A DNA stretch of 64,000 nucleotides. It comes from Saprospiraceae bacterium. Its GTDB lineage: Bacteria > Bacteroidota > Bacteroidia > Chitinophagales > Saprospiraceae. The DNA lies in assembly GCA_013001975.1 (NCBI GenBank), contig JABDKX010000162.1, positions 1 through 64,000 on the forward strand. Reading direction: 5' to 3'. The notes beneath the pieces are model-generated. The model did not search any database. It was not told the origin of the DNA and was given only the letters and a program-made list of their open reading frames with translations. The translations under genes were made by a program, and so were the position numbers. Positions 41,999 to 52,000 of the stretch are shown here, in pieces. The stretch's first letter is position 1. Each line of letters begins with the position of its first letter.

Positions 41999-42790
41999 CT
42001 ACATACCAACAAAGATGGCCGTAACTCCTGCAAAGATGCAATAAATTGCGAACCAACTTAATTTTGAAGCATTGACAATTTTGACCATAAATTTACAAGC
42101 CCAGATGCCCGTAAAAAAAGCAGCACTAAATCCAAGAATAAGATAAGCAACTGAAGGCATATGTGCCATAAAATCGCCTGAAAGAAGATCTTTTGCGATT
42201 TTACCAAAAATTAAAGGGATGACCATTAAAAATGAAAACCTTGCAGCTTCTTCTTTCTTAATACCAAGCATGAGTGATGTAGCAATAGTGGACCCAGATC
42301 TCGATACGCCAGGCAATATGCCCACTGCTTGACTGATCCCAATTATTGTAGCTCTGAATACATTCAATTCCTTTTCTTGTGTTTTTATTTTTTCAGAAAT
42401 CCAAAGTAGAAATCCTGTAAAGATCAAACAACTACCAACAAGAACAAGTTGTTGATAAAAAAACTGTTCAATGATATCATCAAAGAAAAAACCGACCAAT
42501 GCAGCAGGTATCATACTTATTACAATAAATAAAACATACTTTTTAGATTCCTGGTCAGAAGGATTAAAAAACCCTCTTATAAGTTTTAAAACCTCATTAC
42601 GAAATACAAAGATTGTTGCCAAAGCTGTAGCAAAATGAAGAAAAACAGTGGTCAGCATACTTTCTTCAGCTAGGCTTTTATCACCTAAAATAAATTTAAA
42701 AATTTCTAAATGACCTGACGAACTCACAGGCAAAAACTCTGTAATGCCTTGTACTAAGCCAAGGATTATTGCTTCAATAAGTTCTGACAT
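41999..42790 (-). CDS. uppP: Undecaprenyl-diphosphate phosphatase UppP (BacA)
   Basis: Integral membrane phosphatase that recycles undecaprenyl pyrophosphate to the lipid carrier used in peptidoglycan and surface-glycan synthesis. The 263-residue protein has both catalytic motifs: GLVQGITEFLPVSSSGHLEIF near the N-terminus and GILPGVSRSGSTIATSL in the middle, plus about eight hydrophobic helices. Loss of this activity is associated with bacitracin sensitivity in other bacteria. The gene is ten bases after the DUF3098 gene and 24 before truB, on the same strand. Confidence 0.95.
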   Translation of the reverse strand: MSELIEAIILGLVQGITEFLPVSSSGHLEIFKFILGDKSLAEESMLTTVFLHFATALATIFVFRNEVLKLIRGFFNPSDQESKKYVLFIVISMIPAALVGFFFDDIIEQFFYQQLVLVGSCLIFTGFLLWISEKIKTQEKELNVFRATIIGISQAVGILPGVSRSGSTIATSLMLGIKKEEAARFSFLMVIPLIFGKIAKDLLSGDFMAHMPSVAYLILGFSAAFFTGIWACKFMVKIVNASKLSWFAIYCIFAGVTAIFVGM

Positions 42791-42800
42791 TTATAATTGC

Positions 42801-43091
42801 TTATTTAAATAAAGCGTAAATGTTTACAACCAATCCTGAAAGGATAACGATGGGAGCAAGAACAGTGCGCTGAAATCCATATATCTTGGATTCATCCCAA
42901 ATATTTGGATTTTCATTAAAGCCACCAATCATAAGCAGCATGCCTACAACTATTAAAGCAATACCAATGCCGAGCCATTTGAAGTTTTCTTTGCCAAATG
43001 TCATTTCCTTTGGTGGAGACATGGCTTGACTTCTCTTTTTAGCAGGTGTTGTAGAAGTTGTAACAATGACTTTCTTTTTTTTCTTAGACAT
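42801..43091 (-). CDS. DUF3098 small membrane protein
   Basis: A 96-residue protein with a lysine/threonine-rich cytosolic N-terminus (MSKKKKKVIVTTSTTPAKKR) and two membrane helices (WLGIGIALIVVGMLLMIGG and VLAPIVILSGLVVNIYALF). The intervening short loop contains NENPNIWDESKIYGFQR, the family hallmark. DUF3098 proteins occur almost only in Bacteroidota, always between ftsX and uppP. Their role is unknown; the location suggests help in cell division or envelope assembly. The gene starts one base after the ftsX stop. Confidence 0.9.
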   Translation of the reverse strand: MSKKKKKVIVTTSTTPAKKRSQAMSPPKEMTFGKENFKWLGIGIALIVVGMLLMIGGFNENPNIWDESKIYGFQRTVLAPIVILSGLVVNIYALFK

Positions 43092-43092
43092 A

Positions 43093-43929
43093 TTAAATAC
43101 TCTTTAAGAATCGACTCACTTTAAATTTTGTAATAAGATACAAACCGATTGCTATGATTAATATTGATGTAAATATAGGTTTTAGATATATATAAACGCT
43201 AAGTTCTGAAAAGTTTAGCTTAAGAAAATGACAAATTAGATAAAACGTCGAAATATATAGAATTATGGCTATAACTATAGATTTTGAAAAATATTCAAAA
43301 GATTGCTTGTACATCCCGCTATAAAGAACTTTGGGATCCATGCCTGCTAGAATTGATCTTTTGACCTCTAACTGATTGAGACTTAGGTCACTTTTTATTG
43401 TACCTGCAATAATAATTGAGCAAAATCCAAGGCAAATGATTAAGAATGGCAAAGATATAATTGCATAGTTAAATTGGATCGTTTTGCTTGAAGACATGTT
43501 TTCATGTAGACTAATACCAGATATATGTTTGCCTAATTTCGAAGCCACCATTGAAACTGACTGTTTTTGTTGAACAGTCAGTTTATTGAAGAAGGTCCCT
43601 TTTAAAATGTTCTTAAAAGCATTTTGATTCAAGAGGACTTTTTGTATCTCTTTATTAAAAAAAGAAGGGGCGTTTTTACTGTCAATAAATTCAATCTCAA
43701 TCTTATCTATCCCTTCAATTTGGGTTAATTCACTTTCAATTATTTCTGTAATGTTTGAAGGATGTTGATTTTCAAGTTCCACAAGAATTACCGTTTCAAT
43801 ATTGTTTCCAACGTCGGAGGTGTCTTTTAAAAACACGAAAGTCAGAAAAAACATCACCAAAAAGAGTGCGATCCCTAATGATAATATTGTATACTTTCCA
43901 GAACCCTTATTTATAATTAAATTTGACAT
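43093..43929 (-). CDS. ftsX: Cell-division protein FtsX-like permease
   Basis: A 278-residue FtsX-type permease. One membrane helix near residues 12-35 (TILSLGIALFLVMFFLTFVFL), an extracytoplasmic domain of about 110 residues, then three C-terminal helices give the usual 4-TM topology. The SDLSLNQLEVKRSILAGMDPKVLYSG coupling segment between helices is characteristic. In other bacteria FtsEX activates peptidoglycan hydrolases during division. No ftsE is adjacent, as is common in this phylum. It is the first gene of the seven-gene minus-strand run and is divergent from a secreted protein gene across only 14 bases. Confidence 0.9.
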   Translation of the reverse strand: MSNLIINKGSGKYTILSLGIALFLVMFFLTFVFLKDTSDVGNNIETVILVELENQHPSNITEIIESELTQIEGIDKIEIEFIDSKNAPSFFNKEIQKVLLNQNAFKNILKGTFFNKLTVQQKQSVSMVASKLGKHISGISLHENMSSSKTIQFNYAIISLPFLIICLGFCSIIIAGTIKSDLSLNQLEVKRSILAGMDPKVLYSGMYKQSFEYFSKSIVIAIILYISTFYLICHFLKLNFSELSVYIYLKPIFTSILIIAIGLYLITKFKVSRFLKSI

Positions 43930-43943
43930 GAGAATGTAAACAT

Positions 43944-44531
43944 ATGAACAAAATTTTTAATCTATTTATTCTTACGGTTATTTTCTTTTTTAATATTTCA
44001 AGTTTATCGTGTCAAATATTAATTACAAATAGATCATTTGAAGGGCAAATTGCTGATGCAACGATGCCATCTGGGTGGTTTTCTCAAAGTGAAGGGACTA
44101 CGCCAGATATACTTCCAGGCTATTGGGGTGTATATCTAGAACCCGAAGATGGTGATAGTTATGTCGGCTTAATTACAAGAGGAGACGGTTCTTTTGAAAG
44201 CATTGGACAAAGGTTGTCACATCCACTTTCTAATGAACATTGTTATCAATTCTCTATAGATCTTTCATTCTCAGATAATTATTCTGGGTACAACAATCCT
44301 TTATTTCTAAAAATTTGGATATCAAACAAAAGAGGACATCGTCAGCAATTAATCTACAAATCACCAAAGATTGATCATTTAGAATGGAAGACCTATAATG
44401 TTGAATTTATACCTGCCGAAATATCCCAATATATAATAATAGAAGCCTTTATAAGTGACGAACGAATTCCGTATAAAGGAAATATATTACTTGACAACAT
44501 GAGTCATATTTCAAACTGTAACCGAGCATAA
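43944..44531 (+). CDS. Secreted beta-sandwich protein (carbohydrate-binding-like)
   Basis: A 195-residue exported protein. The signal peptide covers about 1-24 (IFFFNISSLSCQ); the mature part reads as a single jelly-roll domain of the kind seen in carbohydrate-binding modules and MAM-like domains. It starts ILITNRSFEGQIADATMPSGWFSQ, contains DGDSYVGLITRGDGSFESIGQRL and ends NILLDNMSHISNC. This pattern (NxSFEG...GW...LDN) is common in Bacteroidota surface proteins. No T9SS tail is present. It may share a bidirectional control region with ftsX and lies seven bases before the GDPD gene. Confidence 0.68.
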   Translation: MNKIFNLFILTVIFFFNISSLSCQILITNRSFEGQIADATMPSGWFSQSEGTTPDILPGYWGVYLEPEDGDSYVGLITRGDGSFESIGQRLSHPLSNEHCYQFSIDLSFSDNYSGYNNPLFLKIWISNKRGHRQQLIYKSPKIDHLEWKTYNVEFIPAEISQYIIIEAFISDERIPYKGNILLDNMSHISNCNRA

Positions 44532-44538
44532 AATAAAA

Positions 44539-45369
44539 ATGATAAAAATGAATTCCTTAGACATTCAAGGCCATCGAGGTTGTAGAGGTCTGTATCCAGA
44601 AAATACAATTGATGCTTTTGTACATGCTGCCAAACTAGGTGTAAATACTTTAGAATTTGATGTCGTCATTTCTAAAGACCATAAGGTTATTGTGTCACAT
44701 GAACCATTTATGTCGCATACAATTTGCACTGCTCCAGATAATAAAGAAATTACCGAAGAAACAGAATTAGACCACAATATATATGATCTTGATTATGCAG
44801 AAATAAAAACTTATGATAGTGGATCAAAATATTTTGATCGTTTTCCATTTCAGAAAAAAATAAAAACTTTTAAGCCAAGTCTGGCTGATGTTATTCAGGA
44901 AGTATCAAAACTGTCTCGTGATATATTTTTCAATATTGAAATTAAAAACAGACCTGAATGGGACACAAAATTTCATCCTCCTTATCGACAATTTGCGGAT
45001 TTAGTCATTTCAGAAATCACAAATCTTGGAATTTTTGAACGGACAACTGTTCAATGTTTTCAGATTCCTACATTACAATACATCAATCAAAATTATCCTC
45101 AAACCAAATTGGTTTATCTCATTGATAACTTAGATACCCCTATAGAAAATCTGAACAAGCTTGGGTTTACACCACATGTATACAGCCCATTTTACAAATT
45201 AGTAAACAAAAGTCTTATAGCGTTTGCAGAAGCCAATAAAATGCAAGTTATACCCTGGACAGTGAATGATACAATTGCCATGAAAGATCTTATCGAATTG
45301 GGGGTAACGGGTATAATTTCTGACTATCCAGACAAATTGATCAATTTACATAAGGAATTAACTTCTTAG
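44539..45369 (+). CDS. Glycerophosphodiester phosphodiesterase family protein
   Basis: A 276-residue TIM-barrel enzyme that cleaves glycerophosphodiesters to glycerol-3-phosphate and an alcohol. The catalytic signature is complete: QGHRGCRGLYPENTIDAF (His-Arg and Glu-Asn), NTLEFDVVISKDHKVIVSHEP (Glu-x-Asp and His), FNIEIKN (Glu) and a C-terminal MQVIPWTVND with Trp. No signal peptide is evident, so it is predicted cytosolic. The alternative ATG at residue 4 is equally plausible. A secreted beta-sandwich gene precedes it; no glycerol transporter is adjacent. Confidence 0.92.
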   Translation: MIKMNSLDIQGHRGCRGLYPENTIDAFVHAAKLGVNTLEFDVVISKDHKVIVSHEPFMSHTICTAPDNKEITEETELDHNIYDLDYAEIKTYDSGSKYFDRFPFQKKIKTFKPSLADVIQEVSKLSRDIFFNIEIKNRPEWDTKFHPPYRQFADLVISEITNLGIFERTTVQCFQIPTLQYINQNYPQTKLVYLIDNLDTPIENLNKLGFTPHVYSPFYKLVNKSLIAFAEANKMQVIPWTVNDTIAMKDLIELGVTGIISDYPDKLINLHKELTS

Positions 45370-45417
45370 ATCCCAAATTTATTATTCATTTCTTTTGTAA
45401 TTAATGGCCTGTAATCC

Positions 45418-45446
45418 TTGAAATTGTAATAGTGGCAGTATATTCG
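45418..45446 (+). promoter_or_regulatory. Candidate promoter for the lipoprotein-leuS unit
   Basis: TTG at 45418-45420, 18 bases, then TATATTCG at 45439-45446, seven of eight positions of TAnnTTTG. The next ATG is 18 bases further on. Confidence 0.42.
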
Positions 45447-45463
45447 CAGACTAATTTCAAACA

Positions 45464-46111
45464 ATGAAAAACCTGGTTTTTTTAGCACTTGTTTTACTCT
45501 TTGCTTGTTCACCTGAAGCGAAGGTCAATGTCATTGAGACCGTTGAAAGATTTAAGGTTAATCAATTTGAAGATTCATTAGCTATAAGCAAATTAGAATT
45601 TAAAGAATCTAAGATTTTTAATAACAAAGATCAATTAATCGAACGACACAGTTTTGATGTCAATGGTCGACTAAAGGGTTTTGAAAAGCTGACATATAAT
45701 AACGGCAATGCTGATTCTAAATATTTTACATCAGACTCAATGATGTTATCATATTATGAATATCATTTCGAACATGATATCCTTTTAGAAAAAAAGGCTT
45801 ATGATGCAAGTGATTCGACTTTGGTAAGAACAGAAGAATATAATTATGATGAAGCAGGAAACTTGATTGAAAAGATCATAGTTAATTCAGACGGCATGAT
45901 CGCTCAAGTTTATAAATTTGCATACGATAAATTTGGAAATGAATTAGGCTTTTCTGTATTTGATAGTTCAGGTAAAATGATATTAATAGAGTCTCATAGG
46001 ATAGTAGAACTTGATCAAAAAAATAGATGGACTAAAAAATATTCAGAACGAAAAGGAATCGTAAGGAGTTATTACACAAGAAAATTTAGTAAAATTAATA
46101 TAGGAGAATAA
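45464..46111 (+). CDS. Lipoprotein with RHS/YD-like or MORN-like repeats
   Basis: A 215-residue exported protein with a lipoprotein signal (LALVLLFAC, Cys 15). The mature part has short repeated strands of the form FDVNGRLKGFEKLTYNNGN, EEYNYDEAGNLIEKI and FAYDKFGNELGFSVFDSSGK, as in YD or RHS-type repeats found in many small Bacteroidota lipoproteins. Function unknown. Its stop codon is directly followed by the leuS ATG, so leuS is expressed from the same transcript. Confidence 0.7.
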   Translation: MKNLVFLALVLLFACSPEAKVNVIETVERFKVNQFEDSLAISKLEFKESKIFNNKDQLIERHSFDVNGRLKGFEKLTYNNGNADSKYFTSDSMMLSYYEYHFEHDILLEKKAYDASDSTLVRTEEYNYDEAGNLIEKIIVNSDGMIAQVYKFAYDKFGNELGFSVFDSSGKMILIESHRIVELDQKNRWTKKYSERKGIVRSYYTRKFSKINIGE

Positions 46112-48952
46112 ATGGAATACGTATTTAGTGAGATAGAAAAAAAATGGAGAAATCAGTGGGAAAAAAGCCAACTTTATAAAGTTGAAATTGATACTGATAA
46201 ACCAAAATATTATGTTTTGGATATGTTTCCTTATCCTTCTGGTGCAGGTCTGCATGTTGGCCATCCTCTAGGGTATATTGCATCTGATATTTTTAGCCGA
46301 TATAAAAGGCTCAATGGTTTTAATGTGTTACATCCTATGGGTTTTGATGCTTTTGGTTTACCTGCGGAAGAATATGCTATCGCAACAGGAGTACATCCTG
46401 AAAAATCAACTAAAGAAAATATTCAACGCTACAAAAAACAGTTAGACAACATTGGTTTTAGTTTTGATTGGAGTCGAGAGGTCATTACCTGTGATTCTCA
46501 ATATTATAAATGGACACAATGGATCTTTTCGTTACTTTTTGAACATTATTTTGATCTCAGTACGAATAGTGCCAAGCCAATAAGTTCATTAACTGAAGCA
46601 TTTAGCAAAGAAGGCGCTCATTCAGTTCAAGCATTCAGTAGTGATGAGTTATCTTTTAGTGCAGAGGAGTGGAATGCCTATTCTGCTTTAGAACAAAGTG
46701 ACATACTTACATCTTACAGATTAGCTTATCGAAAAATAGGTTATGTTAATTGGTGCGAAAATTTAGGGACTGTTTTGGCTAACGACCAAATAAAAGATGG
46801 ACTCTCTGAAAGAGGTGGTCATCCGGTTGAACGAAAAGCTATGACTCAATGGTACTTAAGAACAACTGCATATGCTGAAAGATTATTGAATGATTTAGAA
46901 AATATTGATTGGTCTTCATCTCTTAAAGCAATTCAAAGAAATTGGATTGGCAAATCCAAAGGTGCAAAATTGTTTTTTGAAATAGCAGACTATGAAAATA
47001 AATTAGAAATTTTCACGACAAGACCTGATACTATTTTCGGAGCAACTTATATGGTTCTGGCTCCTGAACATCCATTCATAGTTGACATTACCACAAATGA
47101 TCAAAAGGATGAAATTGAATCATATTTAAAGTATGTAAAAACAAGATCAGAAAGAGACAGAATGTCTGACGTCAAGGAAGTGACTGGCGCTTTTACAGGA
47201 GCATATGCTATCAATCCGTTTAACAATAAAAAGATTCCAGTATGGGTAGGTGAATATGTTTTAATGGATTATGGTACGGGTGCGATCATGGCTGTCCCTT
47301 CTGACGACGAAAGGGATTTTGCTTTTGCTCAAAAGTTTGGATTGGAAGTTATTGAAGTTATCGACAGATCCGAACATGAAGGCGCTAAAAAAGAAGACAA
47401 AGTTGGCAAACTAATAAATTCCGATTTTTTAAATGGCCTTCCAATTTTAGAAGCCATTGCGACAACATGCAATAAAATTGAAGAGATGGGAATTGGTGAA
47501 GTCAAAATAAACTATAAAATTAGAGATGCTAACTTTAGCAGACAAAGATATTGGGGTGAACCTTTCCCTATTGTTTATAATTCTGACGGCATACCACAAC
47601 TGGATCCTAATCTGCCAGTTGAACTTCCAAAAACTGATGACTTTAAGCCAACGAAAGATGGACAGTCACCGCTCTCCAGAATATCTTCTTGGGTTGAGAC
47701 ACCTCTAGGAAGAAGAGAAACAGATACGATGCCAGCTGTTGCAGGTTCTTCATGGTATTACCTCAGATATATGGATCCCAAAAATGATGATGCGTTTGCA
47801 TCAAAAGAATCATTAGAATATTGGGATTCAGTTGATTTGTATGTAGGAGGATCAGAACATGCAGTAGCCCATTTGCTCTATGCCAGATTTTGGCATAAGT
47901 TTCTTTATGATCTTGGCTATCTTCCGAGCACTGAACCTTTCAAAAAGCTTATTAATCAGGGAATGATTCAAGGTGTCATTGAATATATTGCCCTAGTAAA
48001 ATCTGAAAACGGAGACAATATATTTTACAGCGAAGATGCCCTAACAAAAAATGGAATTTCAGATTATTCAAGGATTCCTGTATATATAGATTTTGTCAGT
48101 CAATATGGATTGCCAGAATCTCATTTAAATGTCGACGGTATAAAGCAATTTGTTGATTGGAGGCCTGAATACAAAGAGGCCACTTTTGTTAATTCCGACA
48201 CATCGGTAACCCTTTCTAATTTAGGGCATAATTCAGATTTCAAACTACAAACGATTTCTGAAGTTGGGAAGATGTCGAAAAGATATTACAATGTTGTCAA
48301 CCCAGATGATGTCGTTGAGAAATATGGTGCAGATACATTCAGATTATATGAAATGTTTCTTGGACCAATTGAACAATCCAAACCTTGGGATACCAATAGC
48401 ATAGAAGGCGTATCAAAGTTTGTAAGAAAATTTTGGGGTCTGTTTTTTAAGGAAGATACTTTTGACATTTCAGATAATGAACCCAATAAAGGAGAATTAA
48501 AAATACTTCACCAAGCTATTCAAAAGGTGGCTGATGATATAGAAAAATTTTCTTTCAACACCGCAATCAGTGCAATGATGATTTGCGTCAATGAACTGAG
48601 AAAATTAAAATGTAATAAGCGAAATATTCTCAGTGAATTGGTTATTGTTATCTCACCTTTTGCCCCATTTATGGCAGAAGAATTATGGCGTCTTCTTGGA
48701 AATAATGAGTCGGTACATAAACAAAAATACCCTGCCTTTAATCCTGATTATTTGGTCGAAGATGAAGTATCTTATCCCATTTGTGTAAATGGTAAAAAAA
48801 GAATGCTTAAATCATTCCCAACAGATACTGCCAAAGATGTTATGGAAAAAATGGTATTGGAGATGCCTGAATTGAGTAAATGGACAGAAGGAAAGAATAT
48901 TTTAAAGGTAATTGTCGTACCAAACCGTATGATAAACATAGTTGTAAAATAA
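46112..48952 (+). CDS. leuS: Leucyl-tRNA synthetase
   Basis: Charges tRNA(Leu) with leucine; class I synthetase of 946 residues. The HIGH motif is GLHVGHPLGYIASDI (residues 48-51 HVGH), and the KMSKS loop reads GKMSKRYYNVVNPDDVVEKYGADTFRLYEMFLGP (residues 720-724), with Arg in place of the last Ser. The CP1 editing domain is present, with FTTRPDTIFGATYMVLAPEHP and YGTGAIMAVPSDDERDFAFA (editing Asp site). The GGSEHAVAHLLYARFWHKFL signature is intact. The length is greater than the roughly 860 of E. coli LeuRS owing to insertions typical of this phylum. The gene starts immediately after the lipoprotein stop. Confidence 0.96.
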   Translation: MEYVFSEIEKKWRNQWEKSQLYKVEIDTDKPKYYVLDMFPYPSGAGLHVGHPLGYIASDIFSRYKRLNGFNVLHPMGFDAFGLPAEEYAIATGVHPEKSTKENIQRYKKQLDNIGFSFDWSREVITCDSQYYKWTQWIFSLLFEHYFDLSTNSAKPISSLTEAFSKEGAHSVQAFSSDELSFSAEEWNAYSALEQSDILTSYRLAYRKIGYVNWCENLGTVLANDQIKDGLSERGGHPVERKAMTQWYLRTTAYAERLLNDLENIDWSSSLKAIQRNWIGKSKGAKLFFEIADYENKLEIFTTRPDTIFGATYMVLAPEHPFIVDITTNDQKDEIESYLKYVKTRSERDRMSDVKEVTGAFTGAYAINPFNNKKIPVWVGEYVLMDYGTGAIMAVPSDDERDFAFAQKFGLEVIEVIDRSEHEGAKKEDKVGKLINSDFLNGLPILEAIATTCNKIEEMGIGEVKINYKIRDANFSRQRYWGEPFPIVYNSDGIPQLDPNLPVELPKTDDFKPTKDGQSPLSRISSWVETPLGRRETDTMPAVAGSSWYYLRYMDPKNDDAFASKESLEYWDSVDLYVGGSEHAVAHLLYARFWHKFLYDLGYLPSTEPFKKLINQGMIQGVIEYIALVKSENGDNIFYSEDALTKNGISDYSRIPVYIDFVSQYGLPESHLNVDGIKQFVDWRPEYKEATFVNSDTSVTLSNLGHNSDFKLQTISEVGKMSKRYYNVVNPDDVVEKYGADTFRLYEMFLGPIEQSKPWDTNSIEGVSKFVRKFWGLFFKEDTFDISDNEPNKGELKILHQAIQKVADDIEKFSFNTAISAMMICVNELRKLKCNKRNILSELVIVISPFAPFMAEELWRLLGNNESVHKQKYPAFNPDYLVEDEVSYPICVNGKKRMLKSFPTDTAKDVMEKMVLEMPELSKWTEGKNILKVIVVPNRMINIVVK

Positions 48953-49007
48953 CTAATCATAGATTGTATTCGTTATGTTGTAAGAATAGTTATATTTATT
49001 TATAGTT

Positions 49008-52000
49008 ATGCTCAAGCACCTATTACGTATATGGTTTTTTATATTCAGTATTTTTTGCTTAACAACATGTTTATTAAGTCAAAACTGCAATCTCCCAGTA
49101 TTATCTAATATTTCTAAGCCTAGTACATCAGGTTTTTCAATATCCTGGATAGATTTTAATGTAGAATCCGAATATTTTGAAATTGAATACGGTGAAAAGG
49201 GGTTCACACGAACTCAAGAAGCTAATATCAGTGACATACTCAATTCTAGCTATGATTTTACTGGTTTACAATCAGGAACAACATACGAGATCTATATAAG
49301 AACAGTTTGCAGTCTTGATGATAAAAGCGCATGGAATGGTCCGTACTTTTACAATACAGTTATTGACAATACGAATAGTTGTCCAATATCATTAAGCATC
49401 ACAGATAATAATTGTCCTGTGAATGATTTGTATTTATTGGAAATAAGTGATTATCCTAATAAAATTTTAGGCACAAATATAAATTTGGAGAATGTACTTA
49501 TTTCGATTGCGCATTCTTGGCCTCCTGATTTAAAATTAACACTTATATCACCTTCAGGTAAATCAGCTTTGCTGTCAGCTCATAACGGGAACGGAATTGA
49601 CAATTATGGAAGTGCAACTGACCCGTGCATCAGTACTGCTAACTTTAATGACAAAGCTTGTGTAAGTATAGATAATTTTCCTCCCCCATTTATTGGTAGC
49701 TTTAATGCAGAGGAAGAACTTTCCGTAGCTTTTGAGGGTGAAACTGTCAATGGTATTTGGCAGCTCGCCATATGCGATAGAGCAGATGGCGATGTTGGCA
49801 GATTAAACAATTTCCAACTTAATTTTTCAGAAGAGACTTGTCAAATTCCACAGGATTTTATTTTATATGACATCGATGGCACAACCGTGACTTTTATATG
49901 GAAACACTTTGATAATTGCAATAATTTAACTTTGACATACAACGAAATTAATGCACCACCAGAGGAAGTTTTTATTGATGTCATTGAATGTACAAAAGAA
50001 ATATTTATAGCAAAAAATCTTAAACCCTCAACTGAGTACATTCTATCAATAAGCACAGAATGTTTTGGTGCTATAGAATCGGCTTCTTTGTGTGATATTT
50101 TATTTACAACTTCATGTAGCGATAATTCAGCATTTGAATATTTTGATGAAGCCCAAGTTTGTTTTTCTAATTGCGACTCAATCTGTATAATAGATGGTAT
50201 TTGGAAAAATGAATCAAATGATAACAGACAATGGGCATTAACAAATCAAAGCAGCAATTCTGAATTTACTGGTCCGAAGGGAGACAAGAATAATTATGGC
50301 AATTATGTTTTCGTTGAATCATCTTTAAACTGTCAAATATCTGAGAATGCAAGTTTGATCAGTGATTGCCTTTCTATTGAAAGTACATCTGACTGTTCTG
50401 TTTCATTTTATTATAACATGTTTGGGCTGGAAGTAGCTAGTTTAAAATTACAACTAAGTCAAGATGAAAAAAATTGGAATACTATTTGGGAACAAGTGGG
50501 GAATCAAGGAGATACATGGCTGTTTGAGACTGTTTCAATACAAAACAAATTAGATTTTGCCCAATTAAGATTTGTCGCTGAAATATTACCTGGATCAACT
50601 GCTGGAGATATTGCTTTAGATCATATTAAATTATACAATGCCAAGCCGATTGCACTTAATGCATATTATTTCGATAACGATTTAGATGGATTTGGCACTA
50701 AAGATTCCGTGGCTTTCTTTTGTTCAGACTTGGACATAGCCGGCTATTCTAGCAATGATTTAGATTGTGATGACAATAATAATATGATACATCCAAATGC
50801 GCAAGAAGTAGCTTGCAATCTGATAGATGAAAATTGTAACGGTGCCATAGACGATTTTCAATCTGAAGATATTTTTTATCAAATTATAAATATACAAGAC
50901 GAAATTTGTAAAGGACAGAAAAATGGAGAAGCTGAAATTGTAGCGACTAATGGAAATGGTCCTTTTACCTATTTATGGTCAGAAGGTACAAGCAATTCGT
51001 TATTACAAAATGTTGAATCAGGAATATATTATTGCACCATAACCGCCAGCGATGGATGCCAGATTACCACCGAACCGATTATAATCGGATTTGAAGATAT
51101 CTTAGTTTATAATGTCAGCAGTTTGGAAAGCAGCAGTTGCAAAGGAGCAGATGATGGCGCCATTTCTATAAATATAGCTGGAGGTGTTCCCCCATATGAA
51201 GTCATTTGGTCTAATGGAGATGTTGGAGAGCAAGTTGAAGCATTAGGTATAGGCGAATACCGAGCAACAATTACTGGATCCAATGGATGTCAAGTTGTGA
51301 CAAACCCTATTGAAGTGACGGGTGCACAAATATTGACAACAGGCGTCGTAACAAAAAATGACATAGACTGTTTCGGAGAACGTACTGGGTCAATACAATT
51401 AGGCATTCTGGGAGGACAAAGTCCTTATAAAATAGCTTGGAATACTGGAGATGCAAATAGTTTTATTTCCAATCTGACAGCTGGCAACTATAGTGTAACC
51501 ATAACAGATAAAAATAATTGCTCAAGATCCATTGAGAATATCGAAATCAGCGAACCTGAAATATTAAGTGCATTTGTGAATAATTTAGATAATGTGACTT
51601 GCTATGGCGGCACAAATGGATTAATTGATATCAATATTAATGGTGGTACTCCACCCTATTCATATATTTGGTCTCACGGTGCATTTTCTCAAGATATCTT
51701 TAACCTAAAAGCTGGACAATACAATGTGACAATCAGTGATTTCAATGCTTGTAATACCGTTATTGATAATATTGAAATTACCGAACCTGAAATGTTCAGT
51801 ATTACATTAGACAGTATCAAAGGCGTCAAATGTATTGGAAATAATACAGGTTATATTGGCATAAAAACTGAAGGAGGTACACAACCTTATATTTATAATT
51901 GGAGTAATTCTGATGGTACAAATAGCAGTAGTCCCAAGATTCAAGATTTACTACCTGGTCAATATTTTGTCACAATTGTTGATGCATTTGGTTGTAAATC

